From Xanthostigma xanthostigma (Eukaryota; Arthropoda; Insecta; Raphidioptera; Raphidiidae), in NCBI GenBank assembly GCA_963575645.1, contig OY754464.1:27543501-27607500 (forward strand): a stretch of 64,000 bases of DNA. The letters run 5' to 3'. The first letter of the stretch is position 1, and the number at the start of each line of letters is the position of its first letter. The position numbers and the translations under genes are program-made. Positions 58,193-64,000 of the stretch are shown here, piece by piece. The notes below the pieces were generated by a model. That model saw only the letters and a list, made by a program, of their open reading frames with translations. It searched no databases and had not been told where the DNA came from.

Positions 58193-58941
58193 AATATTTA
58201 TGTAATTTTTTTTTATTAGTAACCACCTTTTAGCTTAATATTTGCTTTTTTGTATGAGTATAACGGTTTTAAAACTAAATTAATCCAAATCTCCATTTTT
58301 GACATCTGTAAATTGACGGGGCCATGATAATTGACGTCTTTACCCAACAAAACATTGCATACTGCCAGGTTGGGTCGGGTGGTAAGTAGCACCTAATTTA
58401 TTTCTGTGGGCCACCCAACAGACTGTGTAGTGTGTAGGAATTTTTAGATGCATAGGGTACAAAAAAATGTTATTTATTAATTAAATGCATATTTAAAAAA
58501 AAATAGTTTTTGTGTTCATTTTTCTGAAAAAAAGGCCTTATGTTATATTATTCTTATTAAAATTTAAAATATAAATAATTCGACTTTATAAAAGTGGTAA
58601 AAATTGTACGGTGGATGATCGCGCGATTGGCACCCGGGCTATTTTCCTTGCTAGGTATGTGCAAGAACCAATCAGGAAGCTATATCTTGTCACGTGGCCC
58701 ACAAACCAACATGGCGCCATTCTGCTCAGAGTCAGACAACAGACACGTTTTACTCTGTGTTTATATTTGAACTGTCACTGCGCGCGCACCAGATTTATTA
58801 AAAAAACTAGCTTGAAAAGACGTCTCGTGTGAAGCGAGCACATAATCAAGAAAACCAGCGCTAGAAAACTAGCAGGCAAAAGCAGCGTTTCTAGCCTTCT
58901 GTGCAACGGCCTTAACCGAACGGTCAATTTTAAGACTAAAC
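58193..58941. other. 3' flank of the ZAD gene
   Basis: TTTATT at 58794 is a polyadenylation signal for the minus-strand ZAD gene. Moderately GC-rich patch at 58600-58920 with no recognised gene. Confidence 0.45.
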
Positions 58942-61900
58942 TCAGTCTATAACATTCTTCAATGAGTTTTTATGAGACAATTTATGTTTTCTCAAGTTGC
59001 TGCAGTGATGAAATGTTCGTTCGCAAAAGGGACACTGGAACGTTTCTCCCGTGTGAATTCTGATGTGAGCTCTCAAATACTGTTGAAGAGTAAATCTTTT
59101 CTTGCAATATTTGCAAACGTGTCGTTTCACGCCGGAATGGAGTTCCTTGTGTGTCCGAAGATGGGAGTGCTGAGTAAATGTTTTGTCGCAATGATCGCAT
59201 TTATATGGTTTAATCCCTGTATGCGTTCGATCATGCAAATTCAAGTGGGTCTGAGATGCAAATCTTTTATGGCAAATTTGGCACTCGTACGGTTTTATAT
59301 CTGCGTGTCTGTTCATATGAATGGTCCACGGTGTCTTATATTTGAATTGCTTATTACACGCTTGACACTCATATTGTTCCTTTATAAAACATCTACTTCG
59401 TTTTGTACCGGTGACGTTTTCTGACACATGGCATTTCTGTATGTGCGTCGAAAGATTAGCGCCAACCAGGAATCTTCTCTGGCAGAAATGACATCGGTGT
59501 TGTTTGACGTTCTCGTGCGTTCTCCTGTGGTTCCCTAGAGATTCGATACTCGAAAATGTATGCTTACATATATTGCATTTGTGTGTTTTTCCATCGTGAT
59601 TGAGTGCATGTTTAGTTAGATCTCCGAGACGCCTAAAACGCCTATCACATTTATCACATTTGTAGAACTTTCTATCGTGCTGAGAGATTTCATGGCTCAA
59701 CAAATCCTGACGAGTACCGAACTTTTCTCCGCATTCTTTGCATTTATTAAGAAGCGTGTGGCGCCGTAAATGTACTTTTGCAATAATTTCGGTTGCAAAT
59801 CCTCTTTTACAAATATTACACATATACAAGTTGATGCTTTCGTCGTATGTAATGTTATTGTTTTCACCGAAGTGCAGAGTTGCTATATGATTTTTGAGAG
59901 CCTTTTTGCAAATGTACTGTTCTCCACAAAACTCGCAAACGAATTTCACATGGTCAGTTTTACTTTCATAATGATTCTTACAGTGCGTCGAAAGACTTCT
60001 GAGAGTATTGAATCCCTTATCGCAAATTTTACATTTATACGCTCTTTCATTTGTTTTAATTAAATGTTGATCCAACTCTGCTGTGCCTGCGAACGTTTGT
60101 CCGCACACTTTGCATACTATTTCGCGTTTCTTATGAACCTTTAAGTGCTTGTTAAGCCTATGAATATTCGAAAAACTTCTTCCACATGTGCCACACGGAT
60201 TTATTTTCTCTTTATGAACCTTTATTAAATGTCTACAAAGAATCTCTTTTTTCTTAAAATACATATTGCAGTTTTTACAACAAATACAATTTGAATGTTT
60301 ATGCACGTATTCTATTCCGCATTTATCACATATTTTCTTTTTTTCGCTTAGCATATTTAAGTATAATTCATAGTGTTTTGCTCTCAGTTCCCCATGTTTC
60401 TCATGCATGTGCTGAAGAGAAGATACTGTAGATAAGAAATCTAGATTACATTCTTTGCATTTATATAAGCGTGTACCATGCTTGATATATAAATGTTTTT
60501 CATATTCACTTTTTGAATGTAATAATTCGTTGCATTGGGAACAAGTTATCGATGTGTGTGTCTCAATATTTTCGAATGTCTTAACATCCTTTGTTTCTTT
60601 ATTACTTTCATTTGTTACTTCAATACTTTCATTTGTTACTTTGATACTTTCATTTGTCATTTCGTCACTTCCATTTGTTACTTCATTAGTTCCAGTGATA
60701 TCAGATGACGTATTGTCATTACCTAGAAAATCCATTTCTTCATTTTGTAACGGTTTTTCATCAACGGTATCTACTTCAATTAACAATGGATCTACATCAG
60801 TGTTTAGTTCTTTTTCGTCTCGATCGTCCGCAGTACATTCCAGAATCTTTACTGTCCCTTGATCTTCTTCATTCCGATTGTTTACTGTACATTCGGGAAC
60901 CTTAACTGTCGTTTGTTCTTTTACTGTCCCCTTGCACATCCCCGATTTTTTATGTCGACGAAGAGATTTATTAAATACAAAACCTCTGGCGCATTTGTCA
61001 CATTTAAATGTCATTTCATTATGTGTGATAAATAGGTGTATTTTAAATGCACCAACCGAACGCGACAACTGTTTACATTTAAGACACTTAATCCAATTTT
61101 TTGTTGGGGTTACAGTTTTTACTTCTTTTGCATAATTTATTTCTTGGATATCATCCGGTTTTTGATTATAATCTGATATATGTATATCTTTTGTTTCATC
61201 ATTATTAGAATCATTTGATAACCTAAAACTTTCGTTACTTTCAGCTTCATAACTTTCTTGTTTAATTGTTTCCCTGTTCTGAAATGGTTTTGTATCAACT
61301 TCGGTCGGTGGTGATTCAGAGGTGAAGTTTTGTTCCTTTTCGTTCATCTCTTCGTTATGCACTTCCCTTCTGTGCTGAAGAAACGCTTCTCGAAATATAA
61401 AATTCATGCTGCACTCGCTGCAATTATGTTTAATGTGAGCATGGTCAACAAACAAATGTTTCTCAAATGCATTATATGATCCTAAGAATTTGTTACATTT
61501 CAAACAAATAACCCCTTCACTTGTTTGAATATAATCGTTTGTTTTTAGATCGTCATTTATTTTTTCTATAAACACATTGCTGTCGCCGTTTTCAACACTG
61601 GAAGGTAACTGGTTGTTACTAGATAAAGGTAAATTTTCCTTCCTTGACGATTTCGCGATAACTAAATTAGTTTGAGTATTTTTGACGCCACTACTTTCAT
61701 GATTTTCAGCCCAATGTTGTGAAAAACTTCCCGAGATATAATTTTTTTTACACATTCTGCAATTGACTAAAATAGAACTACTTTGCTTGTGCAAAGAATG
61801 CACGTTCGTCACTGTTACATTATCCAAACGTGTTAAAGGTACTTTATTAGTAAATAAATCCGACGCCAAATCGGTATAATCATTTTTACAATCGTTTGAA

Positions 61901-62552
61901 AATGCCGTGACTTTGCTCCTCTTTAAATCGAGTTTATTTTTTATCGAGTCGACTGTCATCTTCTGTCTCACGTAAGTGTTAATATTTTTAATTTGTTGAA
62001 TGCCCGTGTCTTCAAAATCATCAGAGAAATTTGCTTCACTATTTTCAACATCACGTAACACGTTTTTAGCAGCGCACTGCGACCTTATCACATTGTCTGT
62101 TACAACAGACAATTCCAATGGATCCGTTTTAACATCTTTCTCGATTTGCATACGCAGAATAAAATCGGCTTTTTCGCATTGCTTCTTGAATAAATATATT
62201 TGATTCAAATGATCTCGACAAGTTTCGCAAATATTCATTGGCATGTCATCGCCTTCTGAAATCTAAATATAATGGAATTTAGGTATTTTTCTACAATAGT
62301 TTTCGCCGTACGACAAAAACTTAGTGAGGGCCTTAGTAATGCCAAAAAAAAAAAACGAATTAGAACTGTAACAAGCACACCTAGTATAATAATGTATAAT
62401 TTTCTAACCTGTACGAAAGAACCCTGTATTAAAATTTCAGAATACGTTGTAGCTTCGTCTGAATTTATTTTACTAAAAACTGACTCCAATTTAGTTTCTG
62501 ACAAGCAAGTCCGACAAACAGATTTTTTTAACAACTGCATTTCGAATAGCAA
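58942..62552 (-). CDS. ZAD-domain C2H2 zinc-finger protein, about 22 fingers
   Basis: Probable DNA-binding nuclear factor. Two exons: 62409-62552 and 58942-62262, joined in phase 0, giving 1154 aa. The ZAD zinc-binding domain straddles the intron: VCRTCLSE (residues about 13-20) and NICETCRDHLNQIY (about 57-71). Low-complexity acidic linkers then separate scattered fingers (about 215-700), including three related two-finger modules starting CLKCNKFL, CLKCKQLS and CSQCNELL. An array of some 15 closely spaced fingers fills about 700-1145, with classic TGIKPYKC and TGETFQC linkers near the end. One finger is degenerate (CKVCGQTFAGTAELDQHLIK lacks its last His). A short repeat of (V/M)TNES lies in a linker. 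ZAD proteins are greatly expanded in insects; I cannot name the orthologue. Confidence 0.93.
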
Positions 62553-62940
62553 TTTTTCAACTGGAAACAGAACTGTCAGACACCTATATTTTAGTAACTT
62601 TTGTTTTGTCGTGAGTTATGTGTGGCAAAACTTTTGAAATATCACTTCGACCATATACTTACGGACCGTTACCAGATACAGCATACAGTGTTATTTGGGT
62701 CCAGTGCAAATTAATTTTTTTCTATTTATTATTTTATTAATATTAAATTCAAGTGATAATTAATAGAGGAGTCATATAAACAAAGGCACCTCTACATGCT
62801 CGACTATTCTCAAGCTCCATACTCTTTATTTATCTATCATATTCGATTTTGAAGAAATTTGGTACACGCATATAGGTAGTGCTCCCCAACTCAAAGGATA
62901 GGCTACGTTTATCTGATTTCGCTCGCGTTAAGGTAGGGCT

Positions 62941-63080
62941 CAGTGGCGTAACTCTACCGTTTGAGGCCCGTGGCCGAATGTTGTAATAATAAATTATGGG
63001 ATCCTCCTGTGCTCATGACTTTCTCGGGCCGTGGGTCCGTGGCATTTTGCCCGTCTTGCTATCCTATTGTTACGTCATTG
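62941..63080. mobile_element. 140-bp hAT-type miniature element
   Basis: Ends CAGTGGCGTAAC and reversed CAATGACGTAAC, flanked by an 8-bp duplication GTAGGGCT (62933-62940, 63081-63088). Confidence 0.8.
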
Positions 63081-63715
63081 GTAGGGCTCCTATTATACAA
63101 ATAATAATTTAGTAGTTTATGTATGTAATTTGTAATGCATTATTTTATGACGAGTTTTGTCATTGTATAACTAACGAACGATTAGCGAGTTTTAAGTCAC
63201 ACGAGTCATAAAAGCATCACATTCGAAATACATAGTAAAAACCAAATCTACGTACATATTAAATAGCTTAGTAGCCTAGCAACTATTTTGTTGTAAGTAG
63301 TATAGACTTTATCATTTATCATGTTATCGTATAGCAATTATAGGTAGCTCTGTTGGCACAACAATCCCAAACCGTCAGCAAACTGACGACGTATGCTTAA
63401 AAGCGAATTATTTGTATTTTATAAATGAAAAAAAACGAGTGTGCTTTAGACCACACGACTGAAGTAAAACTTCTTTAGCTCCATCTATATGTATGTATAT
63501 AGATACTCGTATGTTTAATGTTTATAAATTATGTATAATATATATACATGTAAGAAATCACCGTTCGCGTAACGCTAGCAAACTCGCAAACGAACTACTG
63601 ACTGAGATATATATTTATTTCATGCACTGGCTATGAGAGGAAGAGAGAAAGAAAATGTGCGCGCGCACTGCTCTCTCTTGCTTCTATACAGTGTGATGTT
63701 TCGTATTATCTGCTA

Positions 63716-63924
63716 CGGCCACACACTCGACGAGTGGCATGGGAAGTGGCGAGGAAAGGAGGCAGGAACGTAGTGTGGTCGCATTACTCGCCATGCCGCA
63801 CGTCATGCTGCTCGTCATGCCCAGTGCTCCCTCAATTGTCGGTTTTTTTGTGCGCGAGTCAAAGGACCGGCATTCGGCAATAGAGCACGAATATGAGTAG
63901 CTCGAGTAGAGCAGTGTGTGGCCG
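63716..63924. mobile_element. Miniature element with CGGCCACAC ends
   Basis: Ends CGGCCACACACTCGACGAG and reversed CGGCCACACACTGCTC; GC-richer than its surroundings. The flanks CTA and CTT only partly match. Confidence 0.6.
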
Positions 63925-64000
63925 CTTAAGGCAACATCGCGGCAACACGAGGAGCAGTGAATGCCTCGCCCGATCACACTTTCCTGACGCTTCCGATCAT

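Larger units (their letters stand above)
62553..64000. other. Region upstream of the ZAD gene
   Basis: Holds the ZAD promoter and leader close to 62553, then AT-rich DNA with two small elements (62941-63080, 63716-63924). No other gene was recognised. Confidence 0.5.

Noticed and set aside
58972-61135. Plus-strand frames opposite the ZAD zinc-finger exon
   Set aside because: They are antisense shadows; the minus strand holds one unbroken 1100-codon frame with C2H2 motifs.

Overview
This is 64 kb of nuclear DNA from an insect. The genes have many exons with GT-AG introns, the intergenic and intronic DNA is AT-rich and crowded with transposons, and one gene is a ZAD-type C2H2 zinc-finger protein, an arthropod speciality. 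Some repeats (Helitron-like ends, 'gggttccg' repeats) recall those of Lepidoptera, but I cannot fix the order from sequence alone.

Five protein-coding genes are supported. From left to right: (1) a plus-strand gene of at least three exons (3347-10569) for a long, low-complexity, Thr/Glu/Tyr-rich protein I do not recognise. (2) TRIP4 (activating signal cointegrator 1) on the minus strand, 11 exons over 30912-11540, with a C2HC5 zinc region and an ASCH domain. (3) CNOT10, a CCR4-NOT subunit, on the plus strand, 13 exons over 31138-43447. (4) borealin, a chromosomal passenger complex subunit, on the plus strand, 5 coding exons over 48667-55623. (5) a ZAD plus about 22-finger protein on the minus strand, 62552-58942. 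I rebuilt exons by hand from splice sites, reading phase and remembered family sequences; phases close exactly for TRIP4 (518 aa), CNOT10 (670 aa), borealin (251 aa) and the ZAD protein (1154 aa). TRIP4 and CNOT10 are head to head with 225 bp between start codons. Genes 1 and 2 converge, as do borealin and the ZAD gene.

Much of the remaining sequence is transposons, mostly non-autonomous DNA elements, several with visible target-site duplications. The largest is a giant inverted repeat of about 6.8 kb (about 15120-21935) in TRIP4 intron 8. Its arms carry opposed 120-bp tandem arrays, and the left array shows a 360-bp higher-order period. Others are a 3.0-kb non-autonomous LTR retrotransposon whose LTRs look identical (25619-28625), two Helitron-like elements each carrying a decayed tRNA (2017-2667 and 39605-40167), and a hAT element (45294-48388) split by a Tc1/mariner-type transposon whose roughly 690-bp inverted repeats contain three nested TA-flanked ends. 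There are also hAT, pogo, PIF/Harbinger-like and TTAA-flanked elements.

The genes do not form a pathway: TRIP4 acts in transcription coactivation and ribosome rescue, CNOT10 in mRNA decay, and borealin in mitosis. What stands out is how transposons shape this locus: intron hairpins, insertions within about 40 bp of two CNOT10 splice acceptors, and an insertion just upstream of borealin.
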